Assembly (NCBI RefSeq): GCF_029946515.1 | Contig: NZ_JARZHH010000004.1 | Coordinates: 186,001-250,000, forward strand | Direction: 5' to 3' | Source of the DNA: Polyangium sp. 6x1 | GTDB lineage: Bacteria; Myxococcota_A; Polyangia; Polyangiales; Polyangiaceae | Length of the DNA: 64,000 bases | Shown here: one piece after another, positions 51,488 through 60,616 of the stretch | Layout: the number at the start of each line of letters is the position of its first letter | Numbering within the stretch: the stretch's first letter is position 1 | Notes under the pieces: generated by a model | Told to the model about the DNA's origin: nothing | Databases searched by the model: none | The model's input: only the letters and a program-made list of their open reading frames with translations | Position numbers and translations under genes: made by a program

Positions 51488-53829
51488 TGCCGCGTCTTCT
51501 TCGTCTTCTTCACGACCTTTTTCGTCTTGGTCTTTTTTGATCCGTCCGTGCCCCCGCGCGTGGCGCGACCTTTCGTCGACACCTTCGCCGCCTGACCTCC
51601 AGCACGTTTGTCCGGGCCCATCGTGGACGCTTTGCGACGGACCTTGCGCCGCCTCTCCTCGGGCACGCCCTCTTCGTCCACCGCGATCACGCGCCTGCCG
51701 TAGATCGAGCGGCGCAGCACGGCGACGTCCTCGATTTGCACGAGCATCGTGTCGCCGAGCTTGATCTGCTCGCCGCTGCGCACGCCCGTCACGTAAAGGC
51801 CGGTCTCGTCGACCTCGTAGCCGTCGGGGCCGAGGGCATCGAGGCGCACGAGCACGTCCACGAACGGATTGTCGATCGCCACGAAGAGGCCCGTGCCCAC
51901 GACGGCCGTCACCGTGCCCTCGAAGATCTCGCCGATGTGCGAGCGCATGTAGAGCGCCCGATAGAGATCGACGACCTCGCGCTCGATGTCCATCCCGCGG
52001 CGCTCGCAGTCGGACGCCGTCGTCGCGGCGAGGCGTAGTTTCTCCTCGGCCTCGGGGCTCGTGTCGATGCGCTCTTTGCGCAGCAGCGCGCGCACCATGC
52101 GGTGCACGACGAGGTCCGGGTAGCGACGGATCGGCGAGGTGAAGTGCAGGTACGCGGTCGACGCGAGGCCGAAGTGGCCTCCGTTGTTCACGTCGTACAC
52201 CGCTTGCTTCATCGCGCGGAGCAAGAGCGAGTGCAGCACTTGCTTCTGCGGGTGGTTCGCGATGCGCTTCAGGAACGTCGAGAGCTTCTTCGGATCCGAG
52301 GCGTCTTCGAGCTCGAAGCCCACGTCGAGCGTCTCGCACATCGTGATGAATCGCTCGAGCCGCTCGGGGTTCGGCGGCGCGTGGACGCGGAAGATCCCCG
52401 GCGTCATCCGCGTCACGATCTCTCGCGCGACCGTCTCGTTCGCGAGCAGCATGAGCTCCTCGATGAGCTCGTACGCCTTCTTCACGCCCGGATCGTGGGC
52501 GCGCTTCTCCACGTCGAGCGGCGCGCCCGTCTCCACGTCGAGCACGACCTTCGCCTCGGGCAAATCGAAGTCGAGCGCGCCGCGCCGCATGCGCCGCGCG
52601 CGGAGCTGCCGCGAGAGCTCCCACATCACGGCGAGGTCGTCGCGCATCGCCTCCGCGTCGGGGTTCGCCACCGCGTGCTTTGCGAGCCCGAGAGCGCGCG
52701 CCACGGCCGGATACGTGAGCGCCGCGCGTGAGCGCATGAAGCCTTCGAAGATGCGCGCGCCCGTCACGGCGCCCGTCGCGTCGAGATCGACCTCCACGCA
52801 CAAGCAGAGGCGCGTGACGTTCGGCAGGAGCGAGCACAGGTTCGAGGAGAGCGCGCGCGGTAGCATCGGGATCGCCCGATCGGGCAGGTAGATCGAGTTG
52901 CCGCGCGTCATCGCGCTCTCGTCGAGCGCCGTCCCGGGCCGCACGTAATGCGACACGTCGGCGATCGCGATCCACGCCCGGTACGAGCCGTCCTCGTTCC
53001 GCACGACCCAGACCGCGTCGTCGTGATCACGCGCGTCCTCCGGATCGATCGTCGGCAGCGGCAGGTGCGTCAGATCCTCGCGGCCGGCGAGCGCCTCGTG
53101 CGGCACCTCGTCGCCGTACGCTTCGGCTTCCGCGATCGCCTCCGCAGGATGCGCTTCCTCGATCGCCTCGCGCACGAGCACCTTGGCGACTTCCACGTTC
53201 GGATCGCCGGGCACGCCGAGCACGGCTTCGAGCACGCCCTCCGGGTTCTCGTCGGGCATCTCGGGGAACCGCGTGATCGTGGCGACCGCGGCGAGGCCGT
53301 CTTCGAGCTTCATGCGAGGCTCGGATTTCAGGACGATCGGGCCACGCAGCCGCGAGTCGTCGGGCTCGATCCACGCGCTCCGCCCGCGCTTGCGCAGGAC
53401 GCCCGCGACGCGCGTCGTCTTGCGTTTCACGACGCGCGCCACCGCGCCCTCGATGCCCCGGCGTGACGTCGTCACCACGCGGATCGCCACCGTGTCGCCG
53501 TGCAGCGCGCCGGCCATCGCCTCTTGCGGCACGAAGACGTCGTCGGGCAGGTCGAGCACCGTGACGAACCCGAAGCCGCGCGGGTTCACGTTCAGCGAAC
53601 CCTCGTACTCCTTGTTCGTGCGCCGCTCCTCGCGAGCACGCGCGAGGCGGAACCGTTGGCCTGGCAAGGCGACGACGCTTCCGTCCCAGCAGAGATCGTC
53701 GAGCACGCGGCGGAGCGGCTCGTAGGCGCCCTCCGTGAGCCCGAGCCGGCTGGCGATCTCGTGGATGTGCAGCGGGCGACTGTGCTCGGCGAGCACCTCG
53801 GCGATGGTTACGCGGCCGATCGACGTCAT
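51484..53829 (-). CDS. rnr: Ribonuclease R (RNase II/RNB family)
   Basis: A 781-residue 3'-5' exoribonuclease that degrades structured RNA. I chose ATG 53829 (MTSIGRVTIAEVLAEH), which begins the winged-helix N-domain; upstream in-frame codons add a Ser/Arg-rich non-family stretch. Then come cold-shock OB folds (~65-220), the RNB domain with catalytic TIDPEDARDHDDAVW (~260-275) and RAIPMLPRALSSNLCSLLP, an S1 domain (~620-700) and a Lys/Arg-rich tail (GKRKVRRK..., KKTKKTRH end), the RNase R features that separate it from RNase II. A stable hairpin lies 41 nt upstream of its start. Confidence 0.95.
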   Translation of the reverse strand: MTSIGRVTIAEVLAEHSRPLHIHEIASRLGLTEGAYEPLRRVLDDLCWDGSVVALPGQRFRLARAREERRTNKEYEGSLNVNPRGFGFVTVLDLPDDVFVPQEAMAGALHGDTVAIRVVTTSRRGIEGAVARVVKRKTTRVAGVLRKRGRSAWIEPDDSRLRGPIVLKSEPRMKLEDGLAAVATITRFPEMPDENPEGVLEAVLGVPGDPNVEVAKVLVREAIEEAHPAEAIAEAEAYGDEVPHEALAGREDLTHLPLPTIDPEDARDHDDAVWVVRNEDGSYRAWIAIADVSHYVRPGTALDESAMTRGNSIYLPDRAIPMLPRALSSNLCSLLPNVTRLCLCVEVDLDATGAVTGARIFEGFMRSRAALTYPAVARALGLAKHAVANPDAEAMRDDLAVMWELSRQLRARRMRRGALDFDLPEAKVVLDVETGAPLDVEKRAHDPGVKKAYELIEELMLLANETVAREIVTRMTPGIFRVHAPPNPERLERFITMCETLDVGFELEDASDPKKLSTFLKRIANHPQKQVLHSLLLRAMKQAVYDVNNGGHFGLASTAYLHFTSPIRRYPDLVVHRMVRALLRKERIDTSPEAEEKLRLAATTASDCERRGMDIEREVVDLYRALYMRSHIGEIFEGTVTAVVGTGLFVAIDNPFVDVLVRLDALGPDGYEVDETGLYVTGVRSGEQIKLGDTMLVQIEDVAVLRRSIYGRRVIAVDEEGVPEERRRKVRRKASTMGPDKRAGGQAAKVSTKGRATRGGTDGSKKTKTKKVVKKTKKTRH

Positions 53830-53869
53830 GGTCGTTGTGCCCGGAGCCCGGACATTCCTTTCAACGCTT

Positions 53870-53902
53870 GGGGCTACGCTCGGACAAGCCGAGCTACGCC
53901 CC
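53870..53902. promoter_or_regulatory. Leader hairpin upstream of rnr
   Basis: GGGGC-TAC-GCTCGG (53870-53883) and CCGAGC-TAC-GCCCC (53889-53902) form 6 + 5 bp stems with a symmetric TAC/TAC internal loop and a 5-nt apical loop. It is in the divergent rnr/VKOR gap, in the rnr leader if transcription starts upstream. It could be a target of RNase R autoregulation, or a terminator-like structure; inference only. Confidence 0.45.
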
Positions 53903-54006
53903 GAACCCCGCCTGTTCGCGTTTTGGGGCACGCGTTGGGCGGTTTCCTAGCATGTCCCGAACCAAGCCGGCTGCGAAAGGACGGCGCTTGTGCGAAACAT
54001 GAGCCG

Positions 54007-55176
54007 ATGCGCACGCTCCCGGTCCTCTTGCTCCGTTTGCCCCTGCTCGTCGCGATCGCCGCTTCTGCCGCGCTCGTCGTCGAGTACACGAACGCGGGCG
54101 ATCCCGCGTTCTGCGGCGTGACGTCGGGCTGCTTCGCGGTGCGCATGTCCCCCTGGTCGCGCCTCTTCGGCCTCGCCCCGCTGCCGAGCCTCGGGCTCGC
54201 CGCCTACGCGCTCCTCTTCGGGCTCACCCTCGTCGCCCGCCGCAAATCCCAGCACGTGCTCGTCGCCTCGCTCGCCGTGCCCGGGGGCCTCTTCGCGGCC
54301 TTCCTCCTCTGGCTGCAAAAGACCGAGATCGGCGCGTTCTGCGCGTGGTGCGTCGCGGTCGATCTCTCCGCGATCGTCATCGCGTGTGCCTCGGTGTGGG
54401 TCGCGCTCCGCGCGTGGAAAAACGAGGGCAGCGTCCTCTTGCCGCAACGCAGGTCCGTCGTGGGCTCCTGGGTCGCGGCCGCGATGCTCGCCGTGCTCGT
54501 GCCCTTCATCTGGGGCCGGTATCCCGTCGAGCCGCCGCTTCCCGCGGCCGTCCAGGCCGAGGGCACGCCGGGCAAGATCACGATCGTCGGATTCACCGAC
54601 TTCGAGTGCCCCTTCTGCCGGCGGATGCACCCCGTGCTGCACGGCGTCGCAGAGCAGTACGGCGACCGCGTGAAGCTCGTGCGCAAGATGATGCCGCTCT
54701 CGGGCCACCCGGGCGCGGAGCCCGCGGCGCTCGCCTACCTCTGCACGCCCGCGCCGAAGCGCGAGACCGTCGCGGATCAGCTCTACACGGCCGAGCCCGA
54801 GCAACTCACGCGCGAAAAACTCCCCGCGCTCGTCGCGCCGAAGGCGGGCCTCGACGTCGATGCCCTCGCGAGCTGCATGAAGGCGCCGGAGACGATGGCC
54901 GAGCTCGAGCGCGACAAAAAGCTCTTCGAGGAGCTCGGGGGTCGAGGGTTACCGTTCACGTTCGTCGGCAAGCGTGTGGTGCTCGGGTACAACCCCGAGC
55001 GCGTCGACATGGCCATGACGCAGGAGCTCGGAGGCGCGCGCCCTTCGCTGCCGCTCTGGAGCATGTTCGTCGTGCTCGGCGTGGCGTTTTTGCTCGCGGC
55101 GCTCGTGACGCTGATGACGCCGGTGGGCGACCTGGACGGAGATGCGCCGGACAAGGAGCGCTCGCCCTCCGCGTGA
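54007..55176 (+). CDS. VKOR - DsbA-like fusion with C-terminal membrane helix
   Basis: A 389-residue membrane protein joining vitamin K epoxide reductase-type DsbB replacement to a thioredoxin-fold oxidase. The VKOR part (~1-165) has four helices, a loop with Cys36 and Cys42 and the quinone-side CxxC (FCAWC, Cys112/Cys115). The DsbA-like part (~188-345) has FTDFECPFCRRMHP with Cys201/Cys204 and a cis-Pro region GLPFTFV. A further membrane helix (~355-378) at the C-terminus is uncommon. Function: oxidative disulfide formation in the periplasm using quinone. ATG 54007 chosen because the hydrophobic helix begins there. Precedes the adenosine deaminase gene. Confidence 0.9.
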   Translation: MRTLPVLLLRLPLLVAIAASAALVVEYTNAGDPAFCGVTSGCFAVRMSPWSRLFGLAPLPSLGLAAYALLFGLTLVARRKSQHVLVASLAVPGGLFAAFLLWLQKTEIGAFCAWCVAVDLSAIVIACASVWVALRAWKNEGSVLLPQRRSVVGSWVAAAMLAVLVPFIWGRYPVEPPLPAAVQAEGTPGKITIVGFTDFECPFCRRMHPVLHGVAEQYGDRVKLVRKMMPLSGHPGAEPAALAYLCTPAPKRETVADQLYTAEPEQLTREKLPALVAPKAGLDVDALASCMKAPETMAELERDKKLFEELGGRGLPFTFVGKRVVLGYNPERVDMAMTQELGGARPSLPLWSMFVVLGVAFLLAALVTLMTPVGDLDGDAPDKERSPSA

Positions 55177-55236
55177 CCCTCGCCCGGCCGGGCGGATCGG
55201 CCTCCCCTCGAGGCGCCGTCCGTGTAAGAGTTCACC

Positions 55237-56469
55237 ATGGAGACCGATACAGCGACGGGCGGCGTAGGTACGCTGCCGCTCGAGTTCTTCCAGCAGCTTC
55301 CGAAGACGGATCTTCACGTCCATCTCGACGGCTCGCTGCGGCTCGAGACCATCATTGACCTCGCGAAAAAGCACGGCATCGAGATGCCGTCGTACGACCC
55401 GGCCGAGCTTCGGCGCGCGATGCGGCTCGGGCAAAACACGGGCTCGCTCGTCGAGTACCTGAAGGCATTCGACGTCACGCTGCGCGTCCTTCAGACCGAG
55501 GACGCGCTCTTCCGTGTCGCCTACGAGCTCGCCGAGGACGCGGCGCGCGAGAACGTCCGTTACATGGAGGTTCGTTACGCGCCGATGCTCCACACGCGGC
55601 TCGGGCTCAAGCTCACGAGCGTCGTCGAGGCGGTGCTCGCGGGCCTGCGCGCCGCCCACGACAACCTCGGCATCGAGAGCGCGGTCATCGTGTGCGGCAT
55701 CCGCAACATCTCGCCGCACTCCTCGCTGGAGATGGCCGAGCTCGCGGTGGCCTACAAGAACCGCGGCGTCGTCGGCTTCGACCTCGCCGGCGCCGAGTAC
55801 GACAACCCCGCCAAGCACCACAAGGCCGCCTTCCAGCTCGTCCGCGACAACAACATCAACTGCACGATCCACGCGGGCGAGGCGTACGGCCCCGAGTCGA
55901 TCGCGCAGGCGATCCACGTCTGCGGCGCGCATCGCATCGGCCACGGCTGCCGCCTGCGCGAGAACGGCGACCTCCTGCATTACGTGAACGACCACCGCAT
56001 CCCGCTCGAGGCCTGCCCGTCGTCGAACGTGCAGACCGGCGCGGTGCGTGATCTCGCGTCGCACCCGCTGAAGCTCTATTACAACCTCGGGCTCCGCGTC
56101 ACGGTGAACACGGACAACCGGCTCGTGACGGATACGACGGTGTCGAACGAGCTTTGGCTTTGCCACACGAAGATGGGCATGTCGCTCCGGGACATCAAGA
56201 CGATCCTCGTCTCGGGGTTCAAGAGCGCGTTCATGCCGTTCCACATCAAGCAGTCGTATCTGCGGCGCGTGACGGAGGAGCTCGAGCGGTTCCAGCCCGA
56301 CGGCCGCATCCTGCCGGCGCGCAAGCCCGATTCGTCGCGCCACGAGCAGGAGACGTGGCTGCCGCGCGGCGTGGTGCCGCCGGTGAGCTTCGACGTCACG
56401 AAGCCCGCGACGGACGTTTCTCCGGTGCACGCCGCCGTCGAGCGCGCCATCGAGGACGGAGCGAACTAG
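55237..56469 (+). CDS. add: Adenosine deaminase
   Basis: A 410-residue purine-salvage zinc hydrolase that converts adenosine to inosine. Motifs: TDLHVHLDGS with His27/His29 (zinc), IHAGEAYGPES with the zinc His and catalytic Glu, RIGHG, and the NTDN stretch with the zinc Asp (family usually NTDDP). Length is longer than E. coli Add (~333); the C-terminal ~60 residues (RRVTEELERFQPDG... to the end) are an Arg/Pro-rich extension without known domain. Family adenosine/AMP deaminase-like is certain; true adenosine specificity is likely. The next gene, a histidine kinase, begins 10 nt after its stop. Confidence 0.9.
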   Translation: METDTATGGVGTLPLEFFQQLPKTDLHVHLDGSLRLETIIDLAKKHGIEMPSYDPAELRRAMRLGQNTGSLVEYLKAFDVTLRVLQTEDALFRVAYELAEDAARENVRYMEVRYAPMLHTRLGLKLTSVVEAVLAGLRAAHDNLGIESAVIVCGIRNISPHSSLEMAELAVAYKNRGVVGFDLAGAEYDNPAKHHKAAFQLVRDNNINCTIHAGEAYGPESIAQAIHVCGAHRIGHGCRLRENGDLLHYVNDHRIPLEACPSSNVQTGAVRDLASHPLKLYYNLGLRVTVNTDNRLVTDTTVSNELWLCHTKMGMSLRDIKTILVSGFKSAFMPFHIKQSYLRRVTEELERFQPDGRILPARKPDSSRHEQETWLPRGVVPPVSFDVTKPATDVSPVHAAVERAIEDGAN

Positions 56470-56479
56470 TATCGCGTCC

Positions 56480-58156
56480 GTGTCCGGCCCGCCGAACCCT
56501 CCTCGCCCAGCCCCCCTCATCAAGACACGAAAGATCGAGCGCCGCGTCGTCCTCGCGGTGCTCGTGACCGCCGTCATCCCGCTCGTCGCCGCGCTGCTCA
56601 TGGCGCGGGCCATGGTCTCGCGCGTCAGCGCGACCGCGTTTCAGCCGGAGTTTGGCGCGCACCTCGACCGCGCGCTCGGGGTCTATGCGGACCTCGCGAA
56701 GACCATCAAGCAAGGCATGCGATACGAGGCCGACGCCATTGCGATGCGGCCGGAGCTCTCGCGCGTCGCGAAGGAAGGGGAAGGGGAGCGGGTCTCCGCC
56801 GAGCTCGCGCGGGAATTCGCGGCGCATCCCTCGCTCGTCTCGCTGAAGATCGAGGATGCGTCCGGGAGCGTTCTCGGCAAACACGAAAGGGACAAACCCG
56901 TGGATCCGGCCGCCGAGCGCACGCTGCTCGTGCGCAGGCCGCTCGGCGAGGCCTCCGAGGACGACGGCCCCTTCCTCGTCGCCACGTTCGCCGCGCCAAA
57001 CGCGCGGTTCGCCGAGATGGAGTCCGCGCAGGAGTTTGTTCAAGCATATCATCAGCTCGAACGACATCACCGCGAGGAGTACGTCGATCGGACGTACACG
57101 CGCGCGTTCGGCCTCCTGTTCGGGCTCTTGATCTTGCTCGCGGCGCTCACCGGGATCGTCGTCGCGCGGCCGGTGACGCGGCGGATCGCCGAGCTCGCGG
57201 CGGCGACGCGGCCCGTGGCGGCGGGTGATCTGACGGTGCGGGTCTCCGTGACGGGGGACGACGAGGTCGGCGACCTCGGGCGGGCGTTCAATCGAATGCT
57301 GGAGGAGCTCGACGAGAGCCGCGCGCGCATCGAGTTTTTGCGGCGCATGGGCGAGTGGCAGAAGATGGCGCGGCACCTGGCGCACGAAATCAAGAATCCG
57401 CTCACGCCGATCCAGCTCGCCGTGCAGGAGTGCCATCGCCGGTATGCCGGTGACGACCCCGATTACCGGCGCATCGTGCAGACCACGCTGGAGGTCGTCG
57501 AGGAGGAGGTCGGCACGCTCCGCCGGCTCGTCGGCGAGTTCTCGAGCTTCGCGCGGCTGCCGCGGGCGGACCTCGCGCCGGTCGACCTCGGTTCCTTCCT
57601 GCGCGAGCAGCGCGACCATTTCTCGGCCCGGACGGAGGGCGGGAGGGCCGAAGGCGAGGAGGCGCTCCTTTCGAAGATCGATCTGCGCTTCGAAGTGTCC
57701 GACGACTCGATGCCCGCGGTCCTCGATCGGGAAATGCTCCACCGTGTGCTCACGAACGTCGTGCAGAATGCGGCACAGGCGCTCCGGGACGCGCGCAAGC
57801 GCGCTGGAAAGGGCGAGGGGAGCTGGGGCCGGGTCGTGGTCTCGGCGCGGCCCGTGGGCGGCTCGTACGTCGTCGACGTGGACGACGACGGGCCGGGCAT
57901 TTCGGCCGAGGTGCGCGACGTGCTCTTCGATCCTTATGTGACGACGAAGCGCGACGGGACGGGCCTCGGGCTCACCATCGTGAAGAAGATCGTCGTCGAT
58001 CATGGCGGGACCATCGAGGCCACGGGCTCGCCGCTCGGGGGCGCGCGTTTTCGGATCCGGCTGCCCCGCGCGGACAGCGCCGAGGCGCGCGCGGCCGTCG
58101 AGCGGTCTCTCGCCGAGGACGAGGACGGGGCGCGATCCTCCTCCGGCGGTGCGTAG
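56480..58156 (+). CDS. NtrY-like sensor histidine kinase
   Basis: A 558-residue membrane kinase starting at GTG 56480, 10 nt after the adenosine deaminase stop. TM1 at ~25-45, a periplasmic domain (~46-205), TM2 at ~207-228, HAMP (ARPVTRRIAELAAATRPVAAGD...), HisKA with His302 in AHEIKNPLTP, N box NVVQNAAQALRDARK, and G boxes DVDDDGPGIS and GTGLGLTIVKKIV. No response regulator is in the window. Its operon-like placement after add hints at nucleotide or nitrogen control but is not evidence of function. Two NtrY-like kinases in 12 kb are typical of myxobacteria. Confidence 0.92.
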   Translation: MSGPPNPPRPAPLIKTRKIERRVVLAVLVTAVIPLVAALLMARAMVSRVSATAFQPEFGAHLDRALGVYADLAKTIKQGMRYEADAIAMRPELSRVAKEGEGERVSAELAREFAAHPSLVSLKIEDASGSVLGKHERDKPVDPAAERTLLVRRPLGEASEDDGPFLVATFAAPNARFAEMESAQEFVQAYHQLERHHREEYVDRTYTRAFGLLFGLLILLAALTGIVVARPVTRRIAELAAATRPVAAGDLTVRVSVTGDDEVGDLGRAFNRMLEELDESRARIEFLRRMGEWQKMARHLAHEIKNPLTPIQLAVQECHRRYAGDDPDYRRIVQTTLEVVEEEVGTLRRLVGEFSSFARLPRADLAPVDLGSFLREQRDHFSARTEGGRAEGEEALLSKIDLRFEVSDDSMPAVLDREMLHRVLTNVVQNAAQALRDARKRAGKGEGSWGRVVVSARPVGGSYVVDVDDDGPGISAEVRDVLFDPYVTTKRDGTGLGLTIVKKIVVDHGGTIEATGSPLGGARFRIRLPRADSAEARAAVERSLAEDEDGARSSSGGA

Positions 58157-58213
58157 CGTCGTGCACGACGGCGACACCCTGCGTGGCACGGCCGCTGCAA
58201 TGGACACCCGTTC

Positions 58214-58369
58214 ATGGCGCCCTGGCTCCGCATCGTTCTCTGGGTGGTGGCGATCGTGGCCCCGGGGGGATTCGCGCTCTTGCCTTTGCTTGCAGGGGAA
58301 CAGTTGAAGCGAAGGCGCGACGAGCGATCACGCGCCCTCGCCGCCTCTTCGGTGAAGGCTGGGCCATAG
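58214..58369 (+). CDS. Small membrane protein, 51 aa
   Basis: Starts MAPWLRIVLWVVAIVAPG and has one membrane helix of ~22 residues (LRIVLWVVAIVAPGGFALLPLL in pieces), then a basic tail (QLKRRRDERSRALAASS). It is short and has no strong ribosome site, but the hydrophobic helix followed by positive charges has the standard topology of an inner-membrane microprotein. It follows the histidine kinase gene by 57 nt on the same strand. Function unknown; could modulate the kinase. Confidence 0.5.
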   Translation: MAPWLRIVLWVVAIVAPGGFALLPLLAGEQLKRRRDERSRALAASSVKAGP

Positions 58370-58499
58370 CGCGAAGTCCGACGGGGACGGCCTCCGGGCG
58401 AGCTCGACTTTTGGCGTCATGGCTGCGGTCGAGTTTGGCGGGCCGAGCATCGAAAGAATGGGCGTCGGGCCATTGCTCATTGCTTGACGAAGAGGACCG

Positions 58500-59141
58500 A
58501 TGAACAACGAGGCAGGGACGAAGACGCGTTCGCCGCTCCGGACGTTGCGCCTGGGCACGGTGACGGCCGCATCGAGCGAGACGGCGCCGCCCGTGTCCGA
58601 ACGGTATGGGCCTCGATCCGCGATGCGCCCCATGGCGCCGGATTATTTCTCGATTCCGCCCGAGCCGGCCGGCGTGGTGCACGCGCTCTCCGCGGAGCCG
58701 CGCTCGGGACCGTCGAGCCGGAAGCTCCGGACGCCCCTCGACGAGATGAACGAAATTCTCCGGAAGATGGAAATTCGCGAACTCGGCGATGTCCTCCTTC
58801 ATGCGCAACGATTGCTCGCTGCGCGTGGGAAGGCACCCGACCCGGACGTGATTTCCTCCATCCTCGCGGCGATGGGGCGTCTCTACGGCGCGTATCGCAA
58901 TGCACCCGGCGTGCCGCTGCCGATTCTGCGCGGGGCGCTCTCGGACGTCCCGCGCAAGACGCTCGACGACGCGCTGCTCGAAGCCGAGGCGCGGCGCATG
59001 CTCCGGCTCGTCGTGGTCTCGCCGCTGACGCCGTTCGTCGAGCGTGCGGCGGGCCTTCACGATCCGCGGCGCGGGTTGCTTTATTTCGTCGCGGCGCCCG
59101 ACGGGACCGCGCGCGAGCCCGAGCCCATGCGGAGGCGCTGA
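58500..59141 (+). CDS. Hypothetical protein, 213 aa
   Basis: I do not recognise it. The N-terminal ~75 residues are Pro/Ser/Arg-rich and probably disordered; the C-terminal part is helical (TPLDEMNEILRKMEIRELGDVLLHAQRLL) with an end strand-like block (MLRLVVVSPLTPFVERAAGLHDPRRGLLYFVAA). No signal peptide or membrane helix. ATG 58500 has AAGAGG about 9 nt upstream. It converges on the amine oxidase gene 16 nt away. The 130-nt gap between it and the small membrane protein shows nothing further. Confidence 0.7.
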   Translation: MNNEAGTKTRSPLRTLRLGTVTAASSETAPPVSERYGPRSAMRPMAPDYFSIPPEPAGVVHALSAEPRSGPSSRKLRTPLDEMNEILRKMEIRELGDVLLHAQRLLAARGKAPDPDVISSILAAMGRLYGAYRNAPGVPLPILRGALSDVPRKTLDDALLEAEARRMLRLVVVSPLTPFVERAAGLHDPRRGLLYFVAAPDGTAREPEPMRRR

Positions 59142-59157
59142 ATTCGGAGAACCACGC

Positions 59158-60549
59158 TCAACCGAGGGCGGCGAGCACCTCGTCGGAAGCGCGTTCGCCG
59201 GCTTCGACGGCGCCTTCCATGTAGCCCGTCCACACGCGCGCCGTCTCCGTCCCGGCCCAGTGCACGCGGCCCACGGGCGCGCGCAGCGCCGCGGCGTGCG
59301 CGGTGAGCACGCCTGGGCCGAGGACCATCGAATAACAGCCGCGCGACCATCGCTCGGCGGGCCAGTCCTGATCGACGTAATCGATCGGAGCGGACGCGCT
59401 CGGGCCGAAGAAACGCGTGAAGGAATCGACGGCGGCTTTTTTCCGTTCCTCGGGATTCTTTCCGCTCATGGCGCGCGCGTCCTTGCCCATGAAGAACCCG
59501 ACGAGCGCGCCGTGCGAGCCGTCCTCGGGAGAATCGTCGAAGACGAGTTTTACGGCGCCGACGTCGGAGAGCGCTTCTCCCGAGTATCCGGCTTGCCGCC
59601 AGAACGGCGACGTGTACGTCGCGACGCATTTGATCACGCTGCCCATCGGCGACCGCTGCGTGAGCTGATCTCGGCCCGCGGGCAGCGCCGGCTCGTAATC
59701 GATGCGCCCCGCGAGCGTCGGCGGGACCGCCACGATCACCTGCTTGCACCGCCACGCGCCCGCGTCCGAGGTCACGGTCACGCCCCCCGCGTCCTGCGCG
59801 ATGCGCCGCACGGGCGCGCCGAGGACCACCCGCTCCTCGCCGAGCCCGCGCGCGAGCCGCTTCGAGACCTCCTGAAAACCCTCCGCGAGCCGCGTCTCCT
59901 GCGCGCCATTCTCGATTTCCGTCAAGCGCATGAACCCACCGCCCTGGCGCAGGTAATACAGGAAAAACAGGAGCGACAGCTCGGACGGCTCCGCCGCGAA
60001 GACCGCCCGCACGGCCGTGTCGAGCATTGCTTTGGCGCCGCGCGTCTTCACGTTCTTGCGTTTCCACGCCTCGACCGTGGTCCCGTCCCATTCGAATGCC
60101 TTCGCCGCGGAGAGCGGATCCTCGATCGGCACCTCCTTCACGAGCGTCTCGATGCGCTGGATCGTGATCCCGAGGTCGACGGCGCCGATGAGCGACAGGC
60201 TCGGGATCGAGGTCTTGTACGTCGTCAGCGTCCCGCCGAGCGACAGCACCTTCTTGCCGTCGCGCCATTGCTTGAACGTCGAAAGCCCGAGCTCCGAGAC
60301 GAGCTTCGCCATTCGGTCCTGCGTGGGGCCGATCCATTGCGCGCCGAGGTCCACGCGGTCGCCTCGCGCCGTCGTGTGGCTCAAGGTCCGGCCGCCGACG
60401 CGGTCCCGCGCCTCCAGCACCACGACCGAGACGCCCGCGGCCGCGAGCCGCCGCGCCGCCACGAGGCCGCTGAGCCCCGCGCCGACGACCACCACGGATG
60501 CCTCGCGCGGCGCTCCTTGCCCGGATCCTTCCATGCGACCTGACTCCAT
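59158..60549 (-). CDS. Flavin-containing monoamine oxidase-family protein
   Basis: A 463-residue FAD amine oxidase. The N-terminal dinucleotide-binding motif VVVVGAGLSGLVAARRLAAAGVSVVVLEARDRVGGRT is complete (here recorded as residues ~17-53), followed by LGAQWIGPTQDRMAKL. The C-terminus has the FAD motif GRVHWAGTETARVWTGYMEGAVEAGERASDEV (in pieces), typical of MAO/polyamine oxidases and related L-amino-acid oxidases. ATG 60549 or 60534 (MEGSGQGAPREAS) are both possible starts. No signal peptide; cytoplasmic. Substrate unknown. It is downstream of the Nudix gene on the same strand. Confidence 0.93.
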   Translation of the reverse strand: MESGRMEGSGQGAPREASVVVVGAGLSGLVAARRLAAAGVSVVVLEARDRVGGRTLSHTTARGDRVDLGAQWIGPTQDRMAKLVSELGLSTFKQWRDGKKVLSLGGTLTTYKTSIPSLSLIGAVDLGITIQRIETLVKEVPIEDPLSAAKAFEWDGTTVEAWKRKNVKTRGAKAMLDTAVRAVFAAEPSELSLLFFLYYLRQGGGFMRLTEIENGAQETRLAEGFQEVSKRLARGLGEERVVLGAPVRRIAQDAGGVTVTSDAGAWRCKQVIVAVPPTLAGRIDYEPALPAGRDQLTQRSPMGSVIKCVATYTSPFWRQAGYSGEALSDVGAVKLVFDDSPEDGSHGALVGFFMGKDARAMSGKNPEERKKAAVDSFTRFFGPSASAPIDYVDQDWPAERWSRGCYSMVLGPGVLTAHAAALRAPVGRVHWAGTETARVWTGYMEGAVEAGERASDEVLAALG

Positions 60550-60616
60550 GGCCCTCGCAGCGAACGGGCGAGGCCGGGCGCAGGATACCGCTCTTCGGGC
60601 CGCGCGTGTGCGCCGA

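Noticed and set aside
58183-58503. 106-codon plus-strand frame overlapping the small membrane protein
   Set aside because: Arg/Gly-rich shadow; the 51-codon frame has a proper membrane helix instead.
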